Assembly: GCA_963585895.1 (NCBI GenBank) | Contig: OY757939.1 | Location: 31,853,030-31,917,029, forward strand | Length of the DNA stretch: 64,000 nucleotides | Origin: Sepioteuthis lessoniana | Lineage: Eukaryota; Mollusca; Cephalopoda; Myopsida; Loliginidae | Reading direction: 5' to 3' | Shown: positions 1 to 12,490 of the stretch, in pieces | How positions within the stretch are numbered: position 1 is the stretch's first letter | Layout of the letters: the number at the start of each line of letters is the position of its first letter | Translations under genes and position numbers: made by a program | Notes under the pieces: generated by a model | Database searches by the model: none | What the model was told of the DNA's origin: nothing | What the model saw: only the letters and a program-made list of their open reading frames with translations

Positions 1-1313
1 ATTTATTGTATTGTGGTAAGGAAGAGATGCACAGTGAAATAAAGAGTTAATTATTAACTGAAGTGGTACAGTCTAACAAATATTATAAGTCTCGCGCTGT
101 GACTGTTATGTCTGAAGTTGGTCTTAATACTGACGGAGATCTTGCAGAACTCTCATGCTTAAGAAACAACATCTTTTATACCTCCGCGATACTGAAAGTC
201 ACGTGTTATGAGCCACTATACAACTCCATTAAACAAAGAAACCAATCCAAATGAGTTTGATGGACAACTATTAATGTCAATCTGAATCTACAGCTCTCAT
301 TGATTGGTTTCAGTCAGGTGACCAAAATAGTTCTAGAGTTTAAATAAGTTAGTGAGAAACTTTTGACATGAGAGGTCAAATGCTCCATCTTGCTCGCTAA
401 TTCCCCTTTGAGGCTGTAGCTGGTAATAGAATAAAAAGTTGGTAATATAAAAAAAAAAAAAGAAAAAAAGATAAAATGTGGACATGTTGGCATTCCTCAT
501 CAATGAACAAGGATGGCAACACAAAGAGTGTCTCTTCAAAGTGAAGAATCAACTGAAGTGAGGTAAAGAGGTGAGAGCTGACCAATCATAAAACAAGGCT
601 TATTATCATATAACATAGCCCAGTTGCAGAGCAAAAGCTTTAAAGGTTTTATGCAACACTGAAACAGAATTTTTAAAAAATCTTTATAGCAGGCAAAATA
701 GTTTGAAGGATACTACATATTTCTGACTATTGTCTTTCCCCCAGTTCTCTGCATGTTTCACCACAAAGTGTTATCATTTTTTGTGGAAATAGATTACTGC
801 AAATTGAATTTTGTCTATAAAAAGGTACAGATTTTTAAAGGAAAATGTTTTCTTGTAGGTTTCAAGTGTTTATTAGTATGTCACACTGTTGAGAGCCAGA
901 AAAATAAGGTCATACTTTGAAAGACTTGTTTACTATTAGTAGAAAAGCAACAGCAAAGATTAGATGAATTTATAGATACAAATTTTCACCCATCCCTGTT
1001 TGTCATGGTCAGTCACAAAATTTGGTCTTGCATAGAAGACTTGCTTTTTGTTATGGGGGTCAGAGTGAACTTGAGTTGTGTTTCTGACCGTGTTGTTTTG
1101 TCAGCCTGTGACTACACAATTTTGATTTAGGATTTGTATTCCTCTTAAAACGATAATATTTTAACAATTAGTATAGATATAAATTCACTAGGTGGTCCTA
1201 AAAATGTATAATACAATTGAAATGTTAAACTTAAAGATTTTAATTTTTCCAGAGTAAGCAATGAATACCTTGTTTCTTAGAAATGCGCATCTGTCAAAAT
1301 TACGCCCACACAA

Positions 1314-1351
<38 letters not shown>

Positions 1352-2204
1352 AAGAAGACCTTGCATAAGTTCTCACTGGTTTTTCATGAAAAGTAAAGTT
1401 TTATTTTTAAAAATTAGTAAGAAACATGTTACTGAAAGTATTGTCCATTGTTAGCCACTACTTTTGAACCCCCATCTTTTTGGCAGAAAAATCACATCTT
1501 TTGAGGCTAACTAAAAGTTAACCCATTTTCTGGTATCTTCACTGGAATGAAAGTACTGCTCAGCCAAGCCATGTGCCATTGATCAGAACAAGTGATTTAT
1601 TGAATGTAGCAATGTCTGTTGAATACAGCGGGTGAGGTAGGATTTCCTATTAAAGTATTTCCAAGAAGGTTTTCCCGTGTTTTTTTTTCTTTAATGTTTG
1701 ACTCAAATGCATCAGTTTCAGTTGCTTTGAACAGTTTTGGGAATGCCATCTGTTGGAAAACAGTGAGAACTTATTTGAGGTCATTATATATATAATACAT
1801 ACACCATATAAAATAGAAATATGTGCATATCAACAACTTAGACACCTCATCTTTAAAACTTAGGCCAGAGAGCAACATGACAACTCAATTTCTTGGTCAT
1901 TTTTGTATCATCATCTGAAGGGGGAATGTTTCCTTAAAATATCACACACACACATACAAAATATATATTTTCAGAAGCTTCCACTCCAACATCATTAGAG
2001 ATAAGTACTGTATTATATTTTTTCAATGTTTTCTTTAACATATTAGAGATTATTTCTTTTTATAGGCCATACCATCTTTAACATTACACACACACACACA
2101 CACACACTGTTTTTCAACTTACCTTATTTTTACATTGTCAAAGTTTTTTTTTTTTTTTTTTTTTTTTAGGTAAACAATGTATGTTGCTTTTTTAATACAC
2201 ACTA
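1..2204. other. AT-rich non-coding DNA, probably RanBP9 upstream intron
   Basis: No gene, RNA or recognisable mobile element seen. Small open frames here have no family features, and the Phe-rich minus-strand one at 333-539 is a translated A-tract. Simple repeats are a 28-base A run at 1322-1349, (CA)n at 2086-2107 and a T run at 2144-2167. If SPRY exons lie farther upstream, this is intron; that is inference. Confidence 0.5.
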
Positions 2205-2415
2205 GTGAATTTACCCCCCCCACTACAAGCAAGATGTGACACAGGGTCAATTTCTAAGCAGAGTACAGCTGGTTTGAATGTAGAGTTTCGATTCTCTAAG
2301 GTGGGTTACCTTACCAAGGTTAAAAAAATCCCAGTCTACTCTCAGCAATAAATAGAGCAGATTGCATTCGTGCTATTGGGAAAGACCAGGATTTAAACTC
2401 TGGTCACCAATTTCA
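2205..2415 (-). mobile_element. SINE2 copy, partial, minus orientation
   Basis: Read on the minus strand it runs from a tRNA-type B box (GAGTTTAAATCCTGG) through the SINE2 body (GCAGACTG-like block, AGAGAATCG, AAACCAGCTG) to the family end near GTAGTGGGGGGGGTAAAT. The body matches the better-preserved copy at 29838-30129. The tRNA-like head 5' of the B box is missing. Confidence 0.6.
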
Positions 2416-4400
2416 TATTGTCATGTGGTCTGCCACAGAGGAGAGAAATAAGGAATTTCCCCTACCCCTCCGTGTTTGAATTAACAGACCGCCCAGGTCA
2501 GAATGAAAGCCAACAGATGTTTGCATTCTGTGACCTGGTGAAACAAATCGCCTGACAGAAGAAAGAGGCTAAATAATTGGCCAGAATCCGAAAGCGGAAG
2601 TAGCACCCTTTTTCGTCAGTGGAAATAGGGACAAGGAAATCAGTTTTGGAACAGGGGTTGCAATGAACAGACAGGCAAATCTCATGCCAAGAAGCGACAT
2701 AGAGCTCTGGGACAAGATGACAGACGCATTCAAGCTGAGCTATATAAAATCCCGCTAACCCGTAAAAGAAAATACTCTCAGAAGAAACCCGTCGTCGAAA
2801 AGCTAAGTAAACCTTAAAGCTGTTTCTCCCTACACTCTTCCTAAGTATTACACTCTCTCTCTCTCTCAATTTAAAGAAGGAAGAAAGAAAAGAATAAGAA
2901 AGACATTTGTATATTTGATATTATCTGCTGATAATATAGCTAACATGCTAAATATGTGTCCGCATGTATTAAAAAACTTGTTATATTTTATATCTCTCCT
3001 CGTGTCAAAATTTATTCATTGTGTTGTCTGCCTATCAAGTTGTCCATTGCATGTTCATTTTCAGCTTCATTCGCCTCAGTTTATTCTTGTTAAATGTCCT
3101 ATTCGACTTTAAAAATATTACACGGGAAATTGAAATTGTCAACTACGATGAATAGTATTATTATATCTAAACCTAGAGGCCAATATTTTCCATTATCCTA
3201 GGGGTAGGAAGAGGTTGTGGCCTGGTGTGTGTGTGTTAACATAAAATTTGGAAACCCCTTGCCAGCGGCGGTCAGTCTAGCCCCAAATTAACCCCAACAT
3301 AATCTGCCACTTTCCCTACGCCCAAAAAGGGAATCTTAACTGGAACTTATTTTTGCGAGGGATCAAGTGCCAGGCTGCCCCGTCTTCACACGTGCAAAAA
3401 ATAAACTCCCGTCTTGGGATAAATATTTTAGGCCACGTAACAATATCCTAATAACCATTGCACCAAGTACATCTGACTTGAAATAAAGGTTTTCTTTCTT
3501 AATGATATAAATTATTGTATTTTTTCCATCACTGAAGACTCCCCCCCCCACTAAAATGAGCAATCAAAATTCATGCAGTGTCTATGAGGTCAATTAAGTA
3601 CACCTCACAAATGTCACTATGTATATAAATAAACAAAATAAAAGAGAAAAAACAAACAATATTCTGAACAAACATTTAACAAATCTTTATTTCAAATAAG
3701 ACTCATTATCAGGCTGGAATTATGGGTGGGTGAATAATTGAAGGGATGAAGATATAAAATAAAAACAAAGAAAAATCACCATAATATCACAAATATTGAT
3801 ATGTATTTTCATTTTTAACTATGTACAAAAATACTGTAATTCATTTATCTGCTTATTTTAATGGATTCAAAAAACACCTTTCACTGCATCTGAATGAAAA
3901 TGGACATTCTTGCAGAGCATATTATTCTGCAGATTAAAAGAAGAAGAAGAAAAAAAAAAAAAAAAAAATAGGACCAATGTACCAAATTTTCTTCAATTAT
4001 TAAACCTTTTCATATTCTTGATCTTTTGAGGTTGATCTAATCTTCAGACATCCATAATCTAAGTGTAGATTAATAAAAAAAAATTTTTTTTTAAAAGCCA
4101 GAAATTCTCTCTATATATTATACACCTGAAGAAGATTGTAGGGTGGATCAATCAAAAAGGTGGTAACATAATTCCAATAGTCTAAACAAATCTGAAAATT
4201 ATGTATATCATATTGATATACACACCAACAGGTATATCTCAATTGTAAAAAATTAAGGCAGGGTAAATATACTCAACTCCCTACTATCATCAGGTGAGGG
4301 CTGGTAAGCAACATGCGAGCCTTAGATTTTTTAAAAAATTTATAACATTGTGATATTGCTGCACATTTTTGTGAGCACTGCAAAGATTTTATAATTTAGA
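2416..4400. other. Non-coding stretch without a recognised element
   Basis: The part at 2440-2860 is richer in G+C than its surroundings and contains a TATA-box-like TATATAAAATCCC at about 2740. I could not tie it to a gene; the 123-codon minus-strand frame there has no domain I recognise. 3200-3500 is again less AT-rich. 3665-3710 reads CCTGATAATGAG...GAAATAAAG on the minus strand, weakly resembling the hammerhead-like motifs described for 27313-28230. Confidence 0.35.
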
Positions 4401-4428
4401 GGCACTTTTAGTGGTAAATTTTAATCAT

Positions 4429-4454
4429 ATGGATGGATGGATGGATGGATGGAT
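4429..4454. repeat. (ATGG)n microsatellite
   Basis: About six uninterrupted copies of the tetranucleotide ATGG. No coding context. Confidence 0.9.
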
Positions 4455-4455
4455 G

Positions 4456-5856
4456 CATGTTTCATTAAAAACCAAAATAAGTGCAAGAAATTTTGTCTGG
4501 TTTTCAAAATTTTTTTGGAAAGCAAAATGTCATCTTAACCCTTTAAACTCCTTTGCTGTTAATGCAAATTTAAACCCCATCCACCACATTCAAACTTTTC
4601 TCAAGGTTGTAGACATTTCAAGCTATTCCATTTAAAAAAAAAAAACAGCAAAGAATGTTAGCTATATTAAGCCAGTAGAGATACAATAAATACTTATCTC
4701 CTATAGAGAATTGGCATGTCTATTAGGGGCCCAGTAGGGGTGTCACATGACTGTCTCAGAAACTTATTTCCTTTTCACCTCTGGTCTTTGGCCAGTAGAG
4801 ACATCATCTCTAATCCTGCCAGTCACAAAACCATCTTACCAATACTTAACAAGTAAGCCTTTTGCTATTTTATATCCCTTCCACATAGTATAATTATTGC
4901 TCTTGGGATATGTTTATGAATCCTTTCTTTCTAGTACTACCTGCATTTGTATTGTGTGTGTGTGTATATATATATGTGTTCTCGTACATGTAATTGAATT
5001 TAGTTTGTCTTTCATTCCATTGTGTTTTGTGTTAGTATATCATGGAAATACTAATGCTGGTCCTTGAAAAGTGGACTCAACTAAATATCTTCCCTACCAC
5101 CAAGCATTCCAATAAGCCTTTCCTTATTAGTTTCTGATGCAATCTCCTTGAGTTTGAAATATTGAGCTTGTAGTGTATAGTAAAATAGGGCTTAGCACAA
5201 AATAATAGGTTCAAATGGTTAAGTTTTTATGTTCTTTTTAACATTTACTTTTTAAACTTAAAAATTTTTTAAAAAATCATGAAATTGCAAAGTTAGATAA
5301 TCTGAAAATATAAAATCTAATTAATGGGGGGGGGGGGAATTCAACTGTACCATCTTAAAAATAAGTTTTTATTTCAAATCAAAATTTAATAAAAAGCAGT
5401 CACAACCAAAAGTTTACCCCATTTTTGATAGGAGTGGAAAATAATTTTTCAATGATCCATTTAATATATATATATGCACATACAGAAATTGATACTTATT
5501 AACACTTCATAAGTTGATGACATGTGAATATGTTTTATCTGCAATGCCAGCATTTATCACCAAGATTTTTTAATGGACGGGATACTTAAATTTAGCATAT
5601 AGTTTTAATATATAGGATATAAAAAAAAAACTTAGGTGAATAATTTAGAAAAATATTCCACAAAAACAAGCTTTTCTTTTTTTCTATGACCAGCTAATGA
5701 ATCCCCCCTTTCACCAATACATACTCATACATTTGACTTATCCAAATAAGTTGGTTCTCCATACTTGATGACATCACTCCAGTGATCCTCACATATATAA
5801 CGATTTGCTTTTCAGTTTAATTTACAATGATTTTCTTACAGCATATCAACTCCTTG

Positions 5857-5902
<46 letters not shown>

Positions 5903-6017
5903 AAAACTTCCTTAAAAGAAAAAAAAAAAAAAAAAAAAAATTTTCCAGACAATGACATAAGATTGAAACTAGTTGAGAACAATGAAATACAAACAACAAA
6001 AGTAACATTGCTTTTTG

Positions 6018-6062
<45 letters not shown>

Positions 6063-7977
6063 CTGATATCTGATTGCAGGCATCTATTTCAGGACCTAGA
6101 AACATAAGGGTTAAGTGGAAACTACTACTATAAAGTTCTAGATTTTTCTAAAATCATCTTAAAACAAAAACAAATTCGTGGACAGTAGTTTTTTTTTAAA
6201 ACAGCAAGAATGTAGAAGTAAATTTAGCACCATTTAAGTTGGGAGAAATACTGCAACTAAAGTTCTATAAAAATTGTTAAATGATATACATATATATAAA
6301 AAAATGCATTAAAATGTCTGTTTTCTGATTGAAAAAATAAATAAAAATAAAAGCGGGGAAGCAAAAAGAAAGCTGATCACTGAGTGATGAATCAGTAATT
6401 TTTTCTTATAAGCAAAAGTTGATCATTATCATACACTGATATTCTTGGACAGGTGTCCTCATAGTGGTTGTTAATATAGTTAAGGAGGTGTGGATGGCAT
6501 ATTGCTTAAGGGACTTGGTGAGTCAAAAATCAAATTTAGATGACTTAATGAAAGGTGGTAATCCATCTTTACTAGTTTCAGCTATGAGTGAAATAGCAGG
6601 ATAGAGTGAGAGCTTTAGCAGGGCAATTAATCTAGGAGCAGGATAATTGAAACCACATATGCCATGAAGTGTATGGAGATTATCTTTTGCATCAAAGCTT
6701 GACCTGGCCATTAAAAGAAAGTGACCCCTAATCAACTGTTCTTGACCACACCTTGCAGCTGGATCTGGGAAGAAATGTTGAGAGGTGGGGGGTGGGCTGT
6801 GCAACCTAAATCCACTCACACATATGGTACCTTTTGAGAACAACCATCCTCTGGGATGGATAGCAATAGCTCTCCTAGTTGGACTGACTGTGACAGACAC
6901 CCAAAGAAGGTCATGTATACAACAAGCAAATTTTTGATGACATGTTGAGCAGTGAGAGTTTTGAAAACAGTTTGCTGAAATCGCAGAGAAGTATGCTCAG
7001 GCGAAATGTTTATATTTAAAAAGAATTTCAAAACTTAAAATCAGGATGTAGAGGCTAAGATAGCCATGTTGGCCCAGTGGCGTGTCATGACAGCTTACAG
7101 TGTGTGTGTGTGCATGTATACATAAGATGCAGCCAGAAAATTTGTTACAAGAAAAAAAAAGTTGTGTTGAGGACAGAGACAGATCTAGGAGTTCCTCAAG
7201 TGATTAGAGTGCCAAAAGAATGAGTGGAGGGGGTCAAAAAGTGTTGGCAAAAGAGTAATGATCTCAAGTAATGTAACTTCTTCAAAGACCATTAAGAAAA
7301 AATAAGCATCAAAAGGTCCTGTTGATTTGCTTCTGAGGACTGTTATTCCACCTTGTAATCATCTTATATAACATAAAATGTTTTGATTATCATTACAACC
7401 AAAATAAGATCAATCGTCTGAGTACATAAGTGTGTAATAATGATAATCCCTCAGCTCAGAAATTAAAAAAATTTTAACAATGGGAAAATTAAAAATTTTC
7501 TATAAGCCTCCTAAAAAGATTTTCTTTTACAGAATCAGTATTATAAACAAATACATTTGTCACTGTCTATAAACTTTGTACCTGAATGTTTATTTTTACA
7601 GTATATTAGATGTATGTGTGTGTGAGATGAGAGCACATTTCATACTCCGGGTGAGAAAAAAATCACATTTTAATTAAGATAGCAATTAAAAAAAAAAAAA
7701 AAAAAAAAAAAGTTTAGAAAAAAACAAAAAACTAATGGATTTAAAAATTCTTGCAAATTTCAATAACGTGTAAGAGAAAAGAGTAAAAAAACTTAATTCA
7801 TATCATAGGGACAGTTTGAACATTTACAATATCAAATTCAGTGTCACTTATTTCACTAATAAGCAGTAGGCATCATTATTCCATTTAGAAGATGTTTATA
7901 ATAATTCCTACATTTTAGATTCAGCTAATATCCTATAAACAAAATGGAACTTTTCACATGTAAAAGTAAGTTGACAG
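4456..7977. other. AT-rich non-coding stretch with long A and TA tracts
   Basis: No gene recognised. It holds a G run at 5327-5337, a 43-base A run at 5857-5899, a second A run at 5919-5940, (TA)n at 6019-6059 and an A run at 7689-7711. The Phe-rich minus-strand frames at 5817-6105 are these tracts translated. 6480-7030 has more balanced composition and a 125-codon minus-strand frame, but I see no domain or splice logic in it. The sequence at 5945-5975 resembles the hammerhead-like motif at 12891-12913. Confidence 0.45.
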
Positions 7978-8215
7978 ACCATAGTCAAGGGCGACCTAAA
8001 AGTTTCCTTTTCAGGAGCTACTAAACTGAGGTGTAGGGGAGGGTGCTACTCCTTTCTTTGGATTGCTTCACTTACCCTTGATCTGTACCTTATAATGCTG
8101 AGTGTTAAGGTGGCATCAAGTACCATTTTTTGAGTCTTTGGTACCACCCGACCTGGGATTGAACTCCCGTCTCCTGGACCATTTGTGAACACTAACCACA
8201 ATGCGAATTGCCTTA
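7978..8215 (-). mobile_element. SINE3 copy, minus orientation
   Basis: On the minus strand it shows a tRNA-like head ending in a B box (GGAGTTCAATCCCAGG), then a body with ACCAAAGACT, TGGTACTTGAT, AACACTCAGCATTATAAGG, CCTACACCTCAG and the end GGTCGCCCTTGACTATGGT. The same order of blocks occurs on the plus strand at 41283-41522. Agreement between two distant loci defines the family. Confidence 0.75.
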
Positions 8216-8637
8216 AATTGAGTATATGTTGTTTTAAACCTCCCTCCACCCATGTTAGCTATTTAAAAGTTTTAAAAAATTTTCAATTAAAAACTAAAAA
8301 TTTTCCCATTGAATGATTCCAATAGGTATCGGTTTAATGTTTTGTTATTGGGCCAATTGCTTTATATTTTTCTTTTTGGATAAAAAGTTTAATTTTTGGT
8401 CTGTAATTATCTGGAGCAGGATGGGCTTTGCCAGGCTATTCCTACCCAAGACACTACATGAATAGTGCCTCCGCAACCAAAAAACAAGTTACGTCTAAGT
8501 CAAGTAATGAGGATAACGACAACTCAAATTACAGAAGTAATGAAAACACTGGTCAAAATTTCAAACAAAAATACTTCCTTTCGGTGGTGAACAATTTTAA
8601 ACTTACTGAAGCATTAGCTTTACTTTAAAATTTTATA

Positions 8638-8704
<67 letters not shown>

Positions 8705-9419
8705 CTATTATAGACAAGAGAGAAGATATTTTTTGGTAACTACAAAAACCTTTTCTTGCGAACATGAACAGGTCACTTTGATAAATAAATAAAAAAAACC
8801 TAAAAAAGAAAAAAATAGATTCTTATAAAACAAAAATCGTTTAACTTAAAAAAGGAAGATGTTTAGATTTTTTACATTGAACTACCTTATTTCTTTAAAT
8901 GGCTTTAAAATCCATTTTGTGAAAGAACAATTTACTATTTTATTTGGAGTGTGTATGTATATAATAAATAAAGGACATTTCATTAAGAATTGCAACTCTA
9001 ACTACATAGAATGAATCATGTGCTAGCCTCATTCAAGCATCTATTTCTTTGGGTTGCATCAACTATGTCATTTTCTAGAGATGCACATTTGTGCATAAGT
9101 GAATTAAGCAGTATAAACAAAGAAATTAAAACCACATAATGCAACTAATTTTTTTATGATCTTCAGGCAATATTACATTCTGAAGAATTACTTGTATTCT
9201 ATTTTATAGTCTATTCACACTTCAAATTCTTCTTGCCTCATAATCATGAAACAGTAGAAATATTTGGTTTTAATTTCTGTGTTATACCATGTTTATATAT
9301 AATTAAAAAAAAAATCAGCTGGGCACTTTATTTCATATGTAATCAATTGAACTGTCAACTGAATTTAATCACTGGCTTTGTTTTAACATTTTTTCCCCCC
9401 AAACTGGCAGATTCCTGCA
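8216..9419. other. AT-rich stretch with a long TA palindrome
   Basis: 8635-8708 is an interrupted (TA)n array bounded by ATAGAA and TTCTAT, so the whole segment is self-complementary. The 66-codon frame at 8428-8628 has no recognisable domain. Its CACTACATGAATAGTGCC stretch resembles CTATATGAGTAGTGCC near 46600, which suggests a repeat rather than a gene. Confidence 0.45.
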
Positions 9420-9619
9420 NNNNNNNNNNNNNNNNNNNNNNNNNNNNNNNNNNNNNNNNNNNNNNNNNNNNNNNNNNNNNNNNNNNNNNNNNNNNNNNNN
9501 NNNNNNNNNNNNNNNNNNNNNNNNNNNNNNNNNNNNNNNNNNNNNNNNNNNNNNNNNNNNNNNNNNNNNNNNNNNNNNNNNNNNNNNNNNNNNNNNNNNN
9601 NNNNNNNNNNNNNNNNNNN
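9420..9619. other. Assembly gap (200 N)
   Basis: Exactly 200 N. The round size suggests a scaffolding placeholder, so the true gap length is unknown. A family A tail starts just after it, so a repeat may have broken the assembly. An upstream RanBP9 SPRY exon could be missing here. Confidence 0.97.
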
Positions 9620-9631
9620 GAAAAGAAGAAA

Positions 9632-9720
9632 AAAGCTCTTAAGAAACAGCTAAAACATAAATATGAACATACAATGAATACAATTCCCAAACCTCTTGGC
9701 ATAAAATGACGTTAGTCAAA
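9632..9720 (+). repeat. Family A repeat, tail only
   Basis: Contains the family tail in order: CTCTTAAGAAAC, an AAATATGAACATACAATGAA block, CCTCTTGGCATAAAATGAC. The left part is lost in the gap. Confidence 0.65.
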
Positions 9721-10489
9721 AAACTAAAGACCATTTTTCATGGGATAGAAAAATTTTAAAATCATATTTTCTTTAAATTAAATATTTTAATGTAAGGATG
9801 TTATTCTATAAGTACTACATCAAAAACACAAAGTGCACTTGGATCTTATTCCAAAAACTTTATACTGCCCTAATAAAGTGATATAAAAATGGGTAATTTT
9901 TGAATACATTTATTTTCTATAGTGTTTCAAGTAAATGACAAGATCATACAATGCAGGTTAACTGTAATTCTAAAAGCACACTAATTTAGATATTATTAAT
10001 CATTTTTGTGTTCTCGCTTATACTTAATTGTTCGTTACAAGTTAAATCTTAATTTCAATTTCATCTTTTTTTTCATCTATTCATTCAAACTAAGAATGTT
10101 TTTTCCTGTTACATTTTCCAAAATATCTCTATTCTTTGTGAATTGACCTCAAATCAAAATCATTAAATTCTTGTTTCATTTTGATTCAACATGATTTCCC
10201 CTAATTGTGCCACTTAGTAGTTTTTTTTTTTTTTTCATTATTTGTTCCCCAAACACTTTAATTGGATGTAATCCTGTGCATTGTCTTGTCGTTTACTTTT
10301 CAAAGTTTCTTTCTCTGGATTCTAATGACCCTGTTTGATGAACTAAAAACGTTGCTAAATAATTATCCTTGATAAGATTATCATTAAACTTGCCATGGTT
10401 AATTTAAACTCATCGAATAGGGTAAATATCACAGCATTGCAATGTGAGTTGATGAGTCACTACTATTAGTATACATTTTGACTATTCAG
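9721..10489. other. AT-rich non-coding stretch
   Basis: No gene, RNA or element recognised; a short T run lies at 10220-10236. Confidence 0.5.
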
Positions 10490-10870
10490 TAGGCTGTACC
10501 ACTTGAACTTTAATGAACCACCTAGAGAAAAAGCTCGATGGGAACTACACGAGGATGCTGTTTGTTGTTTTGATCAAATCTTGGAAGCAGCACCCTACAA
10601 AACAGCAGGTATACAGTCACTTACCTACCATTCCAGAATCTATCCAAGAAAGACATGCTGGGCACTGTTGGAGAAGTAAGAACAAACTCATAAGCAACAT
10701 TCTCCTATGGACACACCCGTGTTGGCTGACCAGCAAAAGCTTAGATTTATCACTTCTGTACACGCACTGGATGTTGTCCAGAGACTTACCAAGAGCGATG
10801 ACCAATAGAGATGAATGGTGAAAGAGTCAAGAGAATCCATGCTGTTGGAATGTCTTGATGATAATGAGGC
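10490..10870 (+). pseudogene. RTE-like LINE remnant, C-terminal end of ORF2
   Basis: The plus-strand frame reads LEKKLDGNYTRMLFVVLIKS, then WKQHPTKQQVYSHLPTIPES, then RHAGHCWRSKNKLISNILLW and THPCW. This is the region C-terminal to the reverse transcriptase in RTE-like LINEs that carry LTKRMEKKLDGNYTRML and RHAGHCWRSRDELISDVLLW. Frames shift after about 10740. It ends near CTTGATGATAATGA, consistent with the short trinucleotide tail of this group. 5' truncated; no catalytic motif is left. Confidence 0.8.
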
Positions 10871-11154
10871 TATTGTGTGAAGTTACAATATATTACATAA
10901 AATAAAAAAAAACATTTGATTTTTGATTCTTCTTGGTATGCAGTGTTGAAAATAGGAGCTTTGCTTGCATTGTTATAAGAGGATATTCTTTACAGTGAAG
11001 TTTTTAGAATATGTGAGTCAAAAATTCTCCTTGTCAGATGCCCATTAGTAAATATATTGTATCTCTGGGTCAAGACCCATTGGTGCCATGTTTGTCTCTT
11101 TTCTTTTATGGTCATGTTATTTTCACTCTAAATGCAACCCTCCTTCTTAATACA

Positions 11155-11350
11155 GGGTTGAAATCAGCATTGGCTCTGGTTTTGAATTCAAGGTTGTTCT
11201 AGACTGGTTGCCCATCAAGGCTAGAGAGCTCACACTGCCTTAAATAAATTCATGCCTTTCCCAAGAACATTAGTATGAAGTGAATGCAAATAGTCTTAGC
11301 TGGAATTTGAACACTACACACCAATTCTGTTTTCTTGCCAATAACTGTTG
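11155..11350 (-). mobile_element. SINE2 copy, partial, minus orientation
   Basis: On the minus strand it reads from AATTCCAGCTAAG (B-box area), through ATTTGCATTCACTTCATACT and GGAAAGGCATGAATTTATTT, to CCTTGATGGGCAACCAGTCT and the GAATTCAAAACCAG block. Block order matches 29838-30129. It abuts the SINE1 copy that begins at 11354 on the opposite strand. Confidence 0.6.
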
Positions 11351-11353
11351 TAG

Positions 11354-11549
11354 AGTGGGTTCCTGTGGTGTAGTGGCTAACATGCTAGATTGCAACATCA
11401 TAGTAAACAATTTTGAACTCCAGTTGTGCTATTGCATTCACTTTTGGACTAATACCCGTTAGAATTATATGAACACCCTTTTCCCCCAGCTATGAGTTGA
11501 ATAATAACCCACACTGGTTGATGTGCCATCAAACAAAGACTCTAAACTA
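11354..11549 (+). mobile_element. SINE1 copy (tRNA-headed, LINE-tailed)
   Basis: The tRNA-like head has an A-box-like TGTAGTGGCTAACATG and a B-box-like ATTTTGAACTCCAG, followed by the family body (TGCTATTGCATTCACTTTTG, GGACTAATACCC, CAGCTATGAGTTGAATA). The tail AATAACCCACACTGGTTGAT is followed by GTGCCATCAAAC, a diverged form of the tail shared with the LINE at 31780-37670. Not a functional tRNA: no acceptor or anticodon stem can be formed. Confidence 0.75.
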
Positions 11550-11688
11550 AGTAACTGTTGTGTACCAATTGAGTCTTAGTATACATGGGCTTGAAATACT
11601 TTTACATTTAGTCCTTAATATGTTAAAATGATCTTTCTTCTTTTTTTTGAATTAAAGATTAATCTCTCCAATCTATTTTTCTTTTCAG

Positions 11689-11790
11689 CAAAATCTTTAT
11701 CCAACGGTTGGTCTTCAGACACCTGGTGAAGTAGTAGAAGCAAATTTTGGACAGTCTCCATTTGTTTTTGATATTGATGATTATATGTGG
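11689..11790 (+). CDS. RANBP9: RanBP9/RanBPM exon: end of SPRY domain
   Basis: Internal coding exon of 34 codons, open from the first base and ending phase 0. It begins after a pyrimidine-rich tract and AG at 11687-11688 and ends at GTAAGT (11791). The peptide starts [20 protein letters not shown] and ends [10 protein letters not shown], which I recognise as the C-terminal strand of the RanBP9 SPRY domain. Vertebrate RanBP9 has nearly the same residues here. Known role of the family: RanBP9 is a scaffold subunit of the CTLH/GID E3 ubiquitin ligase, and its SPRY domain contacts partners. An invertebrate should carry one gene ancestral to vertebrate RANBP9 and RANBP10, so the symbol means orthologue of that pair. 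The preceding SPRY exons are not seen upstream. Confidence 0.93.
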
Positions 11791-12490
11791 GTAAGTAAAT
11801 AGGTTATGTTGCACTGTATATTGTGTATACTCTTTCCTATTAAGCAGTTTGGATTTTTGAAAATATCTTTGTAAATTATACATCTTGTTATAATTAAGAT
11901 TTTGTTTGTCTTTAACTATAATTACATTACAACTGACATCACAATTCATTTCGTTATATTCTCAATTATTATTGGATAATCATTGTTTAAATTTGATTAA
12001 CATCTTATTTATTAACGATGTCTCCATTAATGTCTAGCCAACTTAGATTTGCCTCTGAATTGCCTATGTTATTTGTTAATGCCTTTAAAATCCTTTTAAA
12101 TGTGTTATATATCACTAAGAAATAAAGGTCTACATAATATATGGTATGGCTAATTTGCATACTGGTTTTAACAAATAATTACTTGGTGTTATTGATTTCT
12201 AATATTATTGTTTCATTCTCAAACATATTAAAAACAATCGCATGGATAATTTTATATAGAAATCAGTTAAAATAAAAATAAGTGTAATCTTTTTTTATGC
12301 AGTCTTATTTAGTTTTGTTAGTCTTTATAATTTAATATAATATTCTATTATGTAAAAACTTAAATACTTGTGGGCACATAATTTTGCTTGTGTGTTGTTG
12401 AGTGCATTATATTAAAAAACCCAACAAAAGTGATAAGACGAATGAGAATGTTTTGTGTTGTCTTTTTAATTATTTCAACTATTTTCCCAC

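Noticed and set aside
2498..2869. 123-codon minus-strand frame in a GC-richer block
   Set aside because: No domain recognised; Arg/Ser/Cys-rich without pattern. Kept only as a region note.
4035..4150. Inverted pair with CTGAAGAAGATTGTAGG as a further hammerhead
   Set aside because: The arms are too short and imperfect, and no GAAA lies at the right spacing.
5817..6105. Phe-rich minus-strand open frames
   Set aside because: They translate poly-A and (TA)n tracts; no gene features.
6523..6900. 125-codon minus-strand frame
   Set aside because: No recognisable domain, splice context or homologue; the length is plausible by chance in this composition.
9233..9709. Open frames running across the N gap
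   Set aside because: They are open only because N codons are not stops; the right flank is a family A tail.
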